In this document: one piece after another, positions 18,575 to 25,836 of the stretch | Layout: each line of letters opens with the position of its first letter | Numbering within the stretch: position 1 is the first letter of the stretch | NCBI RefSeq assembly: GCF_030325625.1 | Contig: NZ_JACAIS010000002.1 | Span: forward strand, 519,913-583,912 | Source of the DNA: Sphingobacterium sp. N143 | Lineage (GTDB): Bacteria; Bacteroidota; Bacteroidia; Sphingobacteriales; Sphingobacteriaceae | Direction of reading: 5' to 3' | Length of the DNA stretch: 64,000 nt | Notes under the pieces: generated by a model | Databases searched by the model: none | What the model was told of the DNA's origin: nothing | Seen by the model: the letters and a program-made list of their open reading frames with translations, nothing else | Translations under genes and position numbers: made by a program

Positions 18575-19183
18575 ATGAAAAATACGCAAAAGAAACTAAA
18601 AGCGAAACATTTCCGCTATTTAAGTAAGGACGTCATCAAAAACCCGATGACATATCTGGAGGATTTTTTTGTCCATGAAACAAGCATTGGCTATTGGGAA
18701 AAGGAAATAAATCTGTTGATAAATGCCGCAGCGGTTCCAGAAATGGCAGATCGTAATCATGCTGAGCATGGATATCAATGCAAACTCATGGTCAAGCAGA
18801 TCGAAGTTGCCTATGTCATTTTCTATCAACAGCAGCTCCCTATACAAGATACCCCATTGGATTTCTTGCCAACACGTAATGATTACTACAATTATGTATT
18901 TAATGCTAAATACACAACCCTTGGAAGGTCATCCCCAGTGGACACGATCAGTAAATTCTTTTCGTACCAGTCGCTTGAAAAGTGGTATGGAACGATGGAT
19001 GACATCATGCATTACTTAACCGTATCCGATTCGGGCAATTATGAATACTTTGGGGATCAAATTATTGCTATTCGAGAGCTATTAATCCGTCTGGCATTTG
19101 CCATGTGGGAAATCCATCAGGGCATAGAAGCTTCCGAAAAGGAAAACAAACTACCACAGTTTGAAGATATAATTGATACCTAA
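18575..19183 (+). CDS. Hypothetical protein, 202 aa, upstream of HEPN genes
   Basis: No family is recognised. The protein has no signal peptide and no membrane segment. It is rich in Tyr, Phe and Ile and probably all-helical, with a basic N-terminus (MKNTQKKLKAKHFRYLSKDV). Segments such as SPVDTISKFFSYQSLEKWYG and the C-terminal helix AIRELLIRLAFAMWEIHQGI look like packed helices. It is followed after 154 nt by the double HEPN protein on the same strand, and preceded by two HTH genes on the other. Position suggests it belongs to the same accessory unit. No catalytic motif is evident. Confidence 0.6.
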   Translation: MKNTQKKLKAKHFRYLSKDVIKNPMTYLEDFFVHETSIGYWEKEINLLINAAAVPEMADRNHAEHGYQCKLMVKQIEVAYVIFYQQQLPIQDTPLDFLPTRNDYYNYVFNAKYTTLGRSSPVDTISKFFSYQSLEKWYGTMDDIMHYLTVSDSGNYEYFGDQIIAIRELLIRLAFAMWEIHQGIEASEKENKLPQFEDIIDT

Positions 19184-19337
19184 TATTAGAAAACATCGAA
19201 AAAGATAAACAACACACAAACGATTCGGATAGCTTCTTCGTAACAGGCAATCATTTTTGACTAGACTAAAACGATACTGACCAAATCCTTTTGACCGGAG
19301 CAGTAGATGAATCGCCAACCAAACAAACCAAATAACT

Positions 19338-21002
19338 ATGACCACCACACTTACCCCTATTATCGAAGCAATCCTTCGTGCCGTAGCTGTCGATGAGATC
19401 TACCAATGGACTTATAACCACGACGGCAAAACCTACCACATGCTGCAGGTTAATCTCATGTCGCATGTCGGAATTCGATTTTCTGATGCCCATAACTTGA
19501 TCAACAAAACGGTCAAACAGTGCCCCGAACTGTATGTCAATGTCAACTTCACACATGAAATACAACAAAAAATCAATCAAGGCCTGGGGCGGGCATACCT
19601 GATCTGCCAGCCAGAAAATCGCATCTATCACAACCCTGTGCAGGAAATCACACTTGTATTACCAAACAATACCGTGGAAGAGGTTGTTGAGAAAACAAGA
19701 TCATATATCGATAAAGAAAAAAGTAAGATCCGATCCTTCATAGATGGCTCCGGCTTCTATTTAGAACATAAAAATCATGCGCATGCAGCCTTCATGCTGC
19801 ACCAGGCGATAGAGCTTGGATTTCGAACGATAGAGAATATCCTCCTCAATGAGGACAAAAAATCCCATTCACTAAAAAATCACATAAACTATCTCAAAGT
19901 ATTTGACTCAGCATTGGGCAAGTTAGCGGAAAACAATGCAAATAAGCAGGCTTTAGACAAAATTGATAAGGCTTATATCGATTATCGGTATCAGCAGGAC
20001 TATATTGTTGACGAGGATCTGTTGGAAACAGCTTACCAGATAGCCTTACAGTTATTAAATTGGCTCTATGATTATAGTGAAATACTTTTCAAAGAGATCA
20101 GGACAAAACTCCGCCCCCATCAAACAGAAAACTGTAAGATCGAAAAATGCAAAAACAACCTTGATTTATACAAGAAAAGCTATTGCAATACACATTATCG
20201 AGACCTGATTCTAAATGCGTTAGAATACCATTGCACACCTGCCTTGGTCGCTTGCTTTGGTTATGACTCGGATCATCATAAATACCATAATGCGCTCCAA
20301 AGTATCAAACAGGATCGCATCGCACATGCTTATTATATTTTTGTCGCTTACGATAGTTTAAATGCTGAACTCAGCAATTTAACACAGCTGATTACAGATC
20401 TACTCCCCAAGAATGTCACGCTTACGCTCCTCGTGGAAAACACAGCGTTTTTTACCAAACAGCTCTCAGGCGGCCACCCTTTTTTCCTTTCACTCCTGAA
20501 AGTAGGTGACATCTGGTTTCAGCACTCCGCAATAGCGCAGATCGATTTGGATAGCATCACAGCGCCCCAGCTCGACATTGAATATGTACACAAACAATGG
20601 GAGAACCGCTATAACAATGCCTGTTGCCTGTATTATGCTTTTGAAAACAATGTACCTCGAAGAGCCGAACCGGTATATTACGCGCTCTCCCAAGCGTTGG
20701 AACAGATCTGTCTCGGTGTCATCAATACCGTTCTCCAATACAAACCGCAGCGTGTCAGCATTCCTCTTTTGATGCAACTCTGTAAATTAATAGCTCCTGA
20801 TGCACACGCAGCTTTTTGCCTGGACAACGAAGATCATCTTACTACTTTCAAAAAAATAGCCCAGGCACAACAACAATTTAGATACAACGCCAATTACCAG
20901 GAAGATCCACGCCCAATTATAGGATTGCAGGAGTTGACAAAAAGATTTATCGATCGATGTAATGACGAAATGGAGCGTTATTTTGAAAAATTAAACAGTT
21001 AA
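19338..21002 (+). CDS. Duplicated nucleotidyltransferase-like/HEPN fusion protein
   Basis: 554 aa. Residues 140-250 form a HEPN domain: a helix with AHAAFMLHQAIELGFRTIEN, HSLKNHINYL in the second helix, and the terminal motif KIDKAYIDYRYQQDY around Arg217. Residues 425-552 repeat it: helix LYYAFENNV, VYYALSQALEQICLGVI, and QAQQQFRYNANY around Arg515. Each HEPN copy is preceded by a nucleotidyltransferase-like segment; the second keeps HPFFLSLLKVGDIWFQ (380-395), the first only an eroded version. Neither has the GS..D metal motif. Between them is a Cys cluster at residues 266, 271 and 283, with His at 286. HEPN proteins are often RNases or scaffolds in toxin and defence systems; the actual role here is unknown. 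Confidence 0.72.
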   Translation: MTTTLTPIIEAILRAVAVDEIYQWTYNHDGKTYHMLQVNLMSHVGIRFSDAHNLINKTVKQCPELYVNVNFTHEIQQKINQGLGRAYLICQPENRIYHNPVQEITLVLPNNTVEEVVEKTRSYIDKEKSKIRSFIDGSGFYLEHKNHAHAAFMLHQAIELGFRTIENILLNEDKKSHSLKNHINYLKVFDSALGKLAENNANKQALDKIDKAYIDYRYQQDYIVDEDLLETAYQIALQLLNWLYDYSEILFKEIRTKLRPHQTENCKIEKCKNNLDLYKKSYCNTHYRDLILNALEYHCTPALVACFGYDSDHHKYHNALQSIKQDRIAHAYYIFVAYDSLNAELSNLTQLITDLLPKNVTLTLLVENTAFFTKQLSGGHPFFLSLLKVGDIWFQHSAIAQIDLDSITAPQLDIEYVHKQWENRYNNACCLYYAFENNVPRRAEPVYYALSQALEQICLGVINTVLQYKPQRVSIPLLMQLCKLIAPDAHAAFCLDNEDHLTTFKKIAQAQQQFRYNANYQEDPRPIIGLQELTKRFIDRCNDEMERYFEKLNS

Positions 21003-21013
21003 CACGCTGCGCA

Positions 21014-21045
21014 TTTTATAATACAAAAAAATCAATATATATTTG
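21014..21045 (+). promoter_or_regulatory. Putative promoter of the second HEPN gene with flanking TGCGCA palindromes
   Basis: TATATTTG at 21038-21045 is a good -7 box; TTTT at 21014-21017 sits 20 nt upstream as a poor -33 element. The 6-bp palindrome TGCGCA occurs at 21008-21013 and 21044-21049, bracketing the promoter, which could be an operator pair. Confidence 0.45.
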
Positions 21046-21086
21046 CGCAAACAGTTTAACCAAATTATATTTAATCCTAGAAAATT

Positions 21087-21938
21087 ATGATACCAGACTT
21101 ATCGAAGGAAGGTATTCTCGATTACGATGCTATCCGTAAAATAATAATAGATTTCGTTCCAACAATTGCAATTATCCGATATGGGGAATGGGTATTTTCA
21201 AACACAAAATCGAGGCAGGTTGCTTCTGAAAAGAAACACAGTTCATTAAACCTTTTAGTAATACTAGATGCTGTTCATAGCAAAAGGAATGAATCTGATT
21301 TGATCAGCTGTCTACAAAACAGGTTACTTCGTATCACAAAATCAACAGTTTTAATTCATAACCTTGATTTCGTCAATGAAGGGCTATCTTGGGGGCAAGA
21401 TTTTTTTATTGATATAATCGAGAAGGGAATTACTATTTTCAAGACAAACAACTTTTTACTAAGCACGTATTTTAGAATAAGCCCCAAATTAAGATTACAG
21501 CATATTGAAAAAGTCTACAAAAACTTCCACTTAAAAGCTTCAGTATTCCTTGACCTAGCAAATGTGGCTTACTCAAAAAAAAACATTCATATCAGCATAT
21601 TTATGATACATCAGTCAACAGAACTATTAATGCGGAGCATACTAGTTACACATACGCGTTTTGATCCCATGACTCATAATTTATCGAAATTGGCAGCATA
21701 CTGTAGGCATATTACCCCTCAAATAAATAATATATTCTTTTCTAAAGGGGAAAATGACATAGAAGAAATGAAAGACTTCCGGGCATTGCAAGAAAGCTAT
21801 ATTTTCGCCCGCTATAAGTTAGATTATCACATCGACAAAAAATTGGTAAAAAGACTATTCAGAAAGGTAAAAAAATTAGAACGACTAAGCGCATCATTAC
21901 AAATTCGATTGTACAATAAGCTTTCAACGCAATTCTGA
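21087..21938 (+). CDS. HEPN-domain protein with degenerate nucleotidyltransferase-like N-terminus
   Basis: 283 aa. Residues 146-283 match the HEPN layout of the upstream gene: HLKASVFLDLANVAYSKKN in the first helix, HISIFMIHQSTELLMRSI in the second, DPMTHNLSKLAAYCRHI, and a final helix with FRALQESYIFARYKLDYHI around Arg242. The N-terminal half ends in FFIDIIEKGITIF (106-118), the strand pattern that closes the nucleotidyltransferase fold in MNT-HEPN proteins, but no GS or DxD metal-binding pair is visible. It has its own promoter and is more AT-rich than its neighbours, which may mean separate acquisition. Function unknown. Confidence 0.68.
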   Translation: MIPDLSKEGILDYDAIRKIIIDFVPTIAIIRYGEWVFSNTKSRQVASEKKHSSLNLLVILDAVHSKRNESDLISCLQNRLLRITKSTVLIHNLDFVNEGLSWGQDFFIDIIEKGITIFKTNNFLLSTYFRISPKLRLQHIEKVYKNFHLKASVFLDLANVAYSKKNIHISIFMIHQSTELLMRSILVTHTRFDPMTHNLSKLAAYCRHITPQINNIFFSKGENDIEEMKDFRALQESYIFARYKLDYHIDKKLVKRLFRKVKKLERLSASLQIRLYNKLSTQF

Positions 21939-22045
21939 ATTACGACGGAATATCAACTTGAATGTTATAAAATGTCAAATTCAGATATAAGTATGTCAAA
22001 TAATTCACGAATAATCGGAAGTATTCCGATTATTAAATAACTATT

Positions 22046-22336
22046 CTACAAAATAGGTTCTCTGCTGGCATGAAAAATTGAAACAACGTAAATAGTTTGC
22101 ATACTTTCATCAAACCAGTATATAATAACAAATGGAAATTTATGCAAAGGTGAACATCACAAATTACCCCGACCTTGGATTTGATATAATTCAGGATTCT
22201 TGACAATAAACTTGAATTGCAAGTTCAGCTCTTTTAAAAATTGTTTTGCTAGCCCTCGTTTTTGAGAATTATACCAATCACAAGAGTGATATAATTCATC
22301 TTCCGCCCGCTTTAAAAGTTTAAGCGTATAGGTCAT
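22046..22336 (-). pseudogene. ParE/RelE-family toxin gene with an in-frame stop codon
   Basis: A 97-codon frame starting at ATG 22336, which overlaps the last codons of the antitoxin gene (MTYTLKLLKRAEDEL, WYNSQKRGLAKQFLKEL). It is interrupted by a single TGA at 22157-22159 after residue 59 (QGRGNL). The same frame then continues with CSPLHKFPFVIIYWFDES and ends IFHASREPIL before TAG. In intact ParE toxins a basic residue fills that position, so one C-to-T change of a CGA codon would explain it. The toxin should inhibit gyrase in an intact pair. The truncated 59-aa product lacks the core strands and is probably inactive. Confidence 0.8.
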
Positions 22337-22550
22337 TCAGCTTTTTTTTAAGATCCTCCCAATCTATTGCTGGGGTCTCCCCTTCTAAAAATTCTTTTTG
22401 AGATTGCTCAAAAGAGGCCATTTGCTCAGCAGAAAATGTATTCGTTTCAGACTGTTCATTGATTTGATATTTAATACCAAAGCGATCAAGTATTTCTTTA
22501 AGAACTTTAACATCCTTCTTATTCGATATTTCAGCAGTAATTGTAGTCAT
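22320..22550 (-). CDS. ParD-like antitoxin of a broken toxin-antitoxin pair
   Basis: 76 aa from ATG 22550 (MTTITAEISNKKDVKVLKEI); an alternative ATG three codons upstream exists. A beta strand and short helices at the N-terminus are followed by an acidic C-terminal helix (IDWEDLKKKLNDLYA), the layout of toxin-binding antitoxins beside ParE genes. The stop codon overlaps the ParE start region by 17 nt, the usual tight coupling. With the toxin gene interrupted, the antitoxin may now be a free regulator or a protective relic. Confidence 0.6.
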   Translation of the reverse strand: MTTITAEISNKKDVKVLKEILDRFGIKYQINEQSETNTFSAEQMASFEQSQKEFLEGETPAIDWEDLKKKLNDLYA

Positions 22551-22679
22551 TTGTATCAAAATTAAATACTTACCTCAACTATACGATTAAATTAGAGAAA
22601 ATTCACCAGCTAAAAAATGTAGAAACTTAGAGCCTGTAAAATTTTACCGAAATATTATGACGGGCAATTGAGCATTTAT

Positions 22680-22728
22680 CTGTACCCTAAATTTCATCCA
22701 ACTCTGTACCTGAATTTCAAGCTGTACC
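22680..22728 (+). promoter_or_regulatory. Three CTGTACC direct repeats, probable MocR-type operator
   Basis: CTGTACC occurs at 22680-22686, 22704-22710 and 22722-22728, all in the same orientation and spaced 24 and 18 nt. They lie 32-80 nt before the start codon of the two-gene unit that ends with a MocR regulator. MocR proteins bind direct repeats, so autoregulation is likely. Confidence 0.6.
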
Positions 22729-22759
22729 CTTGTTAAATTAGCAAAAAAGATATATTGCC

Positions 22760-23119
22760 ATGACAATCGTACATCATCCGTTTTCTGTCAGACAGGTCGA
22801 TCTTTCTGACCTCTTCCCATTGCAGGAGATTCTTACGAAAAAAGCAGCTCAGCACTATATGCCATTTCTGTTGTTTATTCAACACGAAACCACCGTAGCC
22901 GTTGCATCGGTGGTAATAACGGCGAACAATCAACTGACACTAGAAATCTCCGCCCGTCCGACAGTCCCGGAACATCTCAAGGGTATTTTCAGGGAAAAAG
23001 CCACACATTATTTTGAGCATCAGATCCACCCGATGTTTGGTACAGAAGAGGCTCTGAAAAAAGGTATCCGCAGGTTCAGTGATTGGGTAGATCAAAACAG
23101 AAACAGTAAATTAGCATAA
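22760..23119 (+). CDS. Hypothetical protein, 119 aa, co-transcribed with MocR regulator
   Basis: Small soluble protein starting MTIVHHPFSVRQVDLSDLFP. It has an alternating beta-strand and helix pattern (PFLLFIQHETTVAVASVVIT, then QLTLEISARPTVPEHL) and a basic C-terminal helix. I do not recognise the family. The stop codon lies 2 nt before the ATG of the MocR-family gene, so the two are translated from one mRNA. The protein may be an accessory of the regulator or share its metabolite, but nothing in the sequence shows this. Confidence 0.6.
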   Translation: MTIVHHPFSVRQVDLSDLFPLQEILTKKAAQHYMPFLLFIQHETTVAVASVVITANNQLTLEISARPTVPEHLKGIFREKATHYFEHQIHPMFGTEEALKKGIRRFSDWVDQNRNSKLA

Positions 23120-23121
23120 GC

Positions 23122-24537
23122 ATGGAACAGCAACTGTTATATAAGAAAATTGCAAATATCGTAGAGAACCAGATCAAGAACGGTTCTTTGGCCTATGGCG
23201 ACCGCCTACCCTCTGTTCGCAGCGCCCAAAAACTTTACAATGTAAGCCTGAACACGGCAAAAAGCGCTTATATGGAACTGGAAAGCAGGTCCCTCATTGA
23301 ATCACGGCCCAAATCAGGCTTTTATGTCAGCCTTGCGGGACAACGACGTATGTCCATCCCTTCCGTTTCTACGTTGAAAATCGATGAAAAGAAACAGGAT
23401 CCCGCGGCACTGATAGACAAAGTATTTCACTCCCTGGGAGATAAGGAAATCACGCGCTTTTCATTGGGACTCCCCAGTCCTTCACTGCTCCCCATCCAAA
23501 AGCTCAACCGATGCATCCTCGAATCGGCTCAAGAGCTGCATGATTATGGCGACCATTACGGCCAGGTGCAGGGCAGCCCCAACCTACGAAAAGAAATCGC
23601 CAAATGGTCCCTCGTGCTGGAAGGAAAAATAAGCGATGAAGACCTGATCATCAGCTCTGGTGCGATGAACGCCATCTACAGTTGTTTACGTGCTGTAACC
23701 AAACCTGGTGATACCATAGCTGTGGAAAGCCCCTTGTATTTTGGGTTTATCCAGGCTTTTCAAGTATTGGGACTGAAGACCATTGAAATCCCAACACACC
23801 CCATCACGGGTATTGAGCTGGAGGCCCTGAAAAAGGTCATCCATAAAATCGATGTTTGCTGTTTTGTCTCGAATTTCAGTAATCCGCTGGGTGCGCTCAT
23901 GCCAGATGAACATAAAAGGGAGCTTGTCAAGCTCTTGGCTTACCATCATATTCCACTGATCGAGGACGATCTCTATGGGAATGTTTATTTTGGGGCATCA
24001 AGACCACGTCCCTGCAAATATTTTGATGAAGAAGGTTTGGTGATGTGGTGTGGTTCTGTCACCAAAGTCCTGGCCCCTAGTTTTCGGATCGGCTGGGTAG
24101 AACCAGGCCAATATAAAGACAAAGTACTGAAACAGAAACTCGTTCAGACAATCTCCCAACCGGCCATATACCAAGAGGCAGTCGCCAAATTCCTACAGAT
24201 CGGTCGCTACGACCATCATCTCAATAGCTTCAGAAAAAAACTGTACAGCAACTACATTAATTTTAGGAACAGTATTGAAGCCCACTTCCCAGAGAACACG
24301 AAAATGTCACAGCCTAAAGGTGGCTTTGTGCTTTGGTTAGAACTGGATCCGAAAATAGATACTACCGTACTCTATGATTATGCGATCAAACAAAAATTGA
24401 GCTTCGCTCCGGGAAGGATGTTTACCCAACATGACCAGTTCAAAAACTGCATCCGTCTCAACTATGCCGTGGACTGGAATGAAAAGACGGCACATGATCT
24501 CATGCGATTGGGGCGTTTCTTCAAAGCAGTACAGTGA
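23122..24537 (+). CDS. MocR/PdxR-family transcriptional regulator (GntR HTH plus aminotransferase domain)
   Basis: 471 aa. Residues 1-75 form a GntR-type winged helix (LAYGDRLPSVRSAQKLYNVS, NTAKSAYMELESRSLIESRP). Residues about 100-470 are a fold-type I aminotransferase: ISSGAMNAIYSCLRAVTKPGD, SNFSNPLGALMPD, IEDDLYGNVYF and SVTKVLAPSFRIGW, where the Lys in SVTK is the PLP Schiff-base Lys. MocR regulators sense PLP or a PLP-amino-acid adduct and control vitamin B6 or amino-acid genes. No pdxST or gabT neighbour is present, so the regulon is not obvious beyond its own operon with the CTGTACC boxes. Confidence 0.88.
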   Translation: MEQQLLYKKIANIVENQIKNGSLAYGDRLPSVRSAQKLYNVSLNTAKSAYMELESRSLIESRPKSGFYVSLAGQRRMSIPSVSTLKIDEKKQDPAALIDKVFHSLGDKEITRFSLGLPSPSLLPIQKLNRCILESAQELHDYGDHYGQVQGSPNLRKEIAKWSLVLEGKISDEDLIISSGAMNAIYSCLRAVTKPGDTIAVESPLYFGFIQAFQVLGLKTIEIPTHPITGIELEALKKVIHKIDVCCFVSNFSNPLGALMPDEHKRELVKLLAYHHIPLIEDDLYGNVYFGASRPRPCKYFDEEGLVMWCGSVTKVLAPSFRIGWVEPGQYKDKVLKQKLVQTISQPAIYQEAVAKFLQIGRYDHHLNSFRKKLYSNYINFRNSIEAHFPENTKMSQPKGGFVLWLELDPKIDTTVLYDYAIKQKLSFAPGRMFTQHDQFKNCIRLNYAVDWNEKTAHDLMRLGRFFKAVQ

Positions 24538-24544
24538 TTGGAGA

Positions 24545-25330
24545 TCAATCCCAATCTATTTCATCACCATCATTGGACCGGAGGGGTGGCAGCAGATCAT
24601 TTGAGTCTTCTTGTGAGAAGGTTAGGAGCTCACCATCACGTATTAAAATGGCATCGACCAGTTCTGTGGCCATCAGTGTAGCATCATTAGATAAAAATGT
24701 ATCTTTTTCATTCGCCTCCATCAACCAGCACCTGATGGTACACAGGCACAAGATTACGACGTCTTGGCGGTCGCCCAGCGAAAAAGATACCGTACGGTCT
24801 TTCCGCACGTGATCACGCTGCAGCTCCAAATTTTTACTGACATGAATTTCCATGTCGTTCCGGTCATTGATCTGAATCACGATGCAATACAATTTGATCA
24901 CAAGTTTAGCCAGTCGACTATTTATGTTTTCAAATTTCTGCAGACTATCTAATGGCACTCTTACCTCGATACTATTTTTTCCCTTATCAAACTTCGATGC
25001 TGGGTTATTTACAAAAAACTTACCCAAACTGGTTTTTAGCGAAAAACGAAAGCCTTTTAGTGATGATACATCGCCATAGCCTAAGCGAAGACTGCCCAAA
25101 TCATGACTCTGGTCATTACGCACAGCTTTATAAAGTGCCTTCTGGAGACGGGTATACGTGAAACGGTCACAGGATCGTTCCTGAATTGGCTTCAGTAGTT
25201 TATACAATCGACTGGCAAGTTTATTGGTATATTTAAAATCGTCGCCTGCCAATTGGCTTAATTCACTTACGTTATAGTCTTTCCCTTGTTTTCTATTGGG
25301 GTTTTTAGGATTTTCAAAAGAACCGAACAT
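24545..25330 (-). CDS. Hypothetical protein, 261 aa, lineage-specific
   Basis: ATG at 25330 (MFGSFENPKNPNRKQGKDYN) is preferred; the frame stays open to 25402, but the upstream codons look non-coding. The protein is soluble, without signal peptide. Residues 20-130 are basic and helical (ASRLYKLLKPIQERSCDRFT, then a basic stretch). Residues 130-200 contain a beta-rich part (NSIEVRVPLDSLQKFENINS and VIKLYCIVIQINDRND). The tail is strongly acidic (ending NDGDEIDWD). No family is recognised. It is convergent with the MocR gene, and its upstream spacer is full of repeats. Confidence 0.6.
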   Translation of the reverse strand: MFGSFENPKNPNRKQGKDYNVSELSQLAGDDFKYTNKLASRLYKLLKPIQERSCDRFTYTRLQKALYKAVRNDQSHDLGSLRLGYGDVSSLKGFRFSLKTSLGKFFVNNPASKFDKGKNSIEVRVPLDSLQKFENINSRLAKLVIKLYCIVIQINDRNDMEIHVSKNLELQRDHVRKDRTVSFSLGDRQDVVILCLCTIRCWLMEANEKDTFLSNDATLMATELVDAILIRDGELLTFSQEDSNDLLPPLRSNDGDEIDWD

Positions 25331-25836
25331 AATTCCCTCGCCTAATTGGTTATGCTTAAAAATACAATTATAATTCAGCATACACAAATAGAGTCCCCTC
25401 AATTCCCTTCAAGTGCCCTTAAGTCCCTTCAAGTGCCTACCATGTTCGGCTAAGCTTCGTCTGTGGTTCGGGATTGCCAGGTCCCTCCTTTGGAGCTTGT
25501 TCGACTGCTGTTCGACCTGGCTTCGATTATTGTAAGCCAACAAGGCAAACAATAATCAAAAAGCATCCGAACAGCGGGCGAAGCATTCCCCTAGGAGTCT
25601 CGTAGCTATACCAAAGAACTCCCGTACAATTGTCGAATAATTGTCGAAACCACATCAAACAGGTTCAACTCAGTTAACAGCTCTTCAATCACTAAGATCC
25701 GGCCAACATGCAGCTCAAAACACCTGCTTTAAGTATGCATGGACCATACCAAGTATATACTGCAAAGGCACCTTATCGGTGCCCTTGAAATTAAAAGACG
25801 AAGTGCTTTTACTTCGCAGAGAGAAAAGAATCTTTT
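25331..25836. repeat. Repeat-rich intergenic region, 506 nt
   Basis: Two 20-nt near-copies containing TCCCTTCAAGTGCC lie at 25404-25417 and 25424-25437. A nested set of inverted repeats follows: GTTCGG/CCGAAC (25444-25449, 25567-25572), GCTTCG/CGAAGC (25454-25459, 25579-25584), GCCAGGTC/GACCTGGC (25476-25483, 25514-25521) and GATTATTGT/ACAATAATC (25525-25533, 25549-25557). The direct repeat AATTGTCGAA occurs twice, at 25628 and 25639, with an 11-nt period. Two hairpins, GGCACC/GGTGCC near 25767 and GAAGT/ACTTC near 25800, precede the stop of the PepSY gene and may terminate it. I see no convincing ORF. Confidence 0.6.

Noticed and set aside
25404..25437. Possible CRISPR-like repeat
   Set aside because: Only two near copies of about 20 nt with no spacers and no cas genes in the window.
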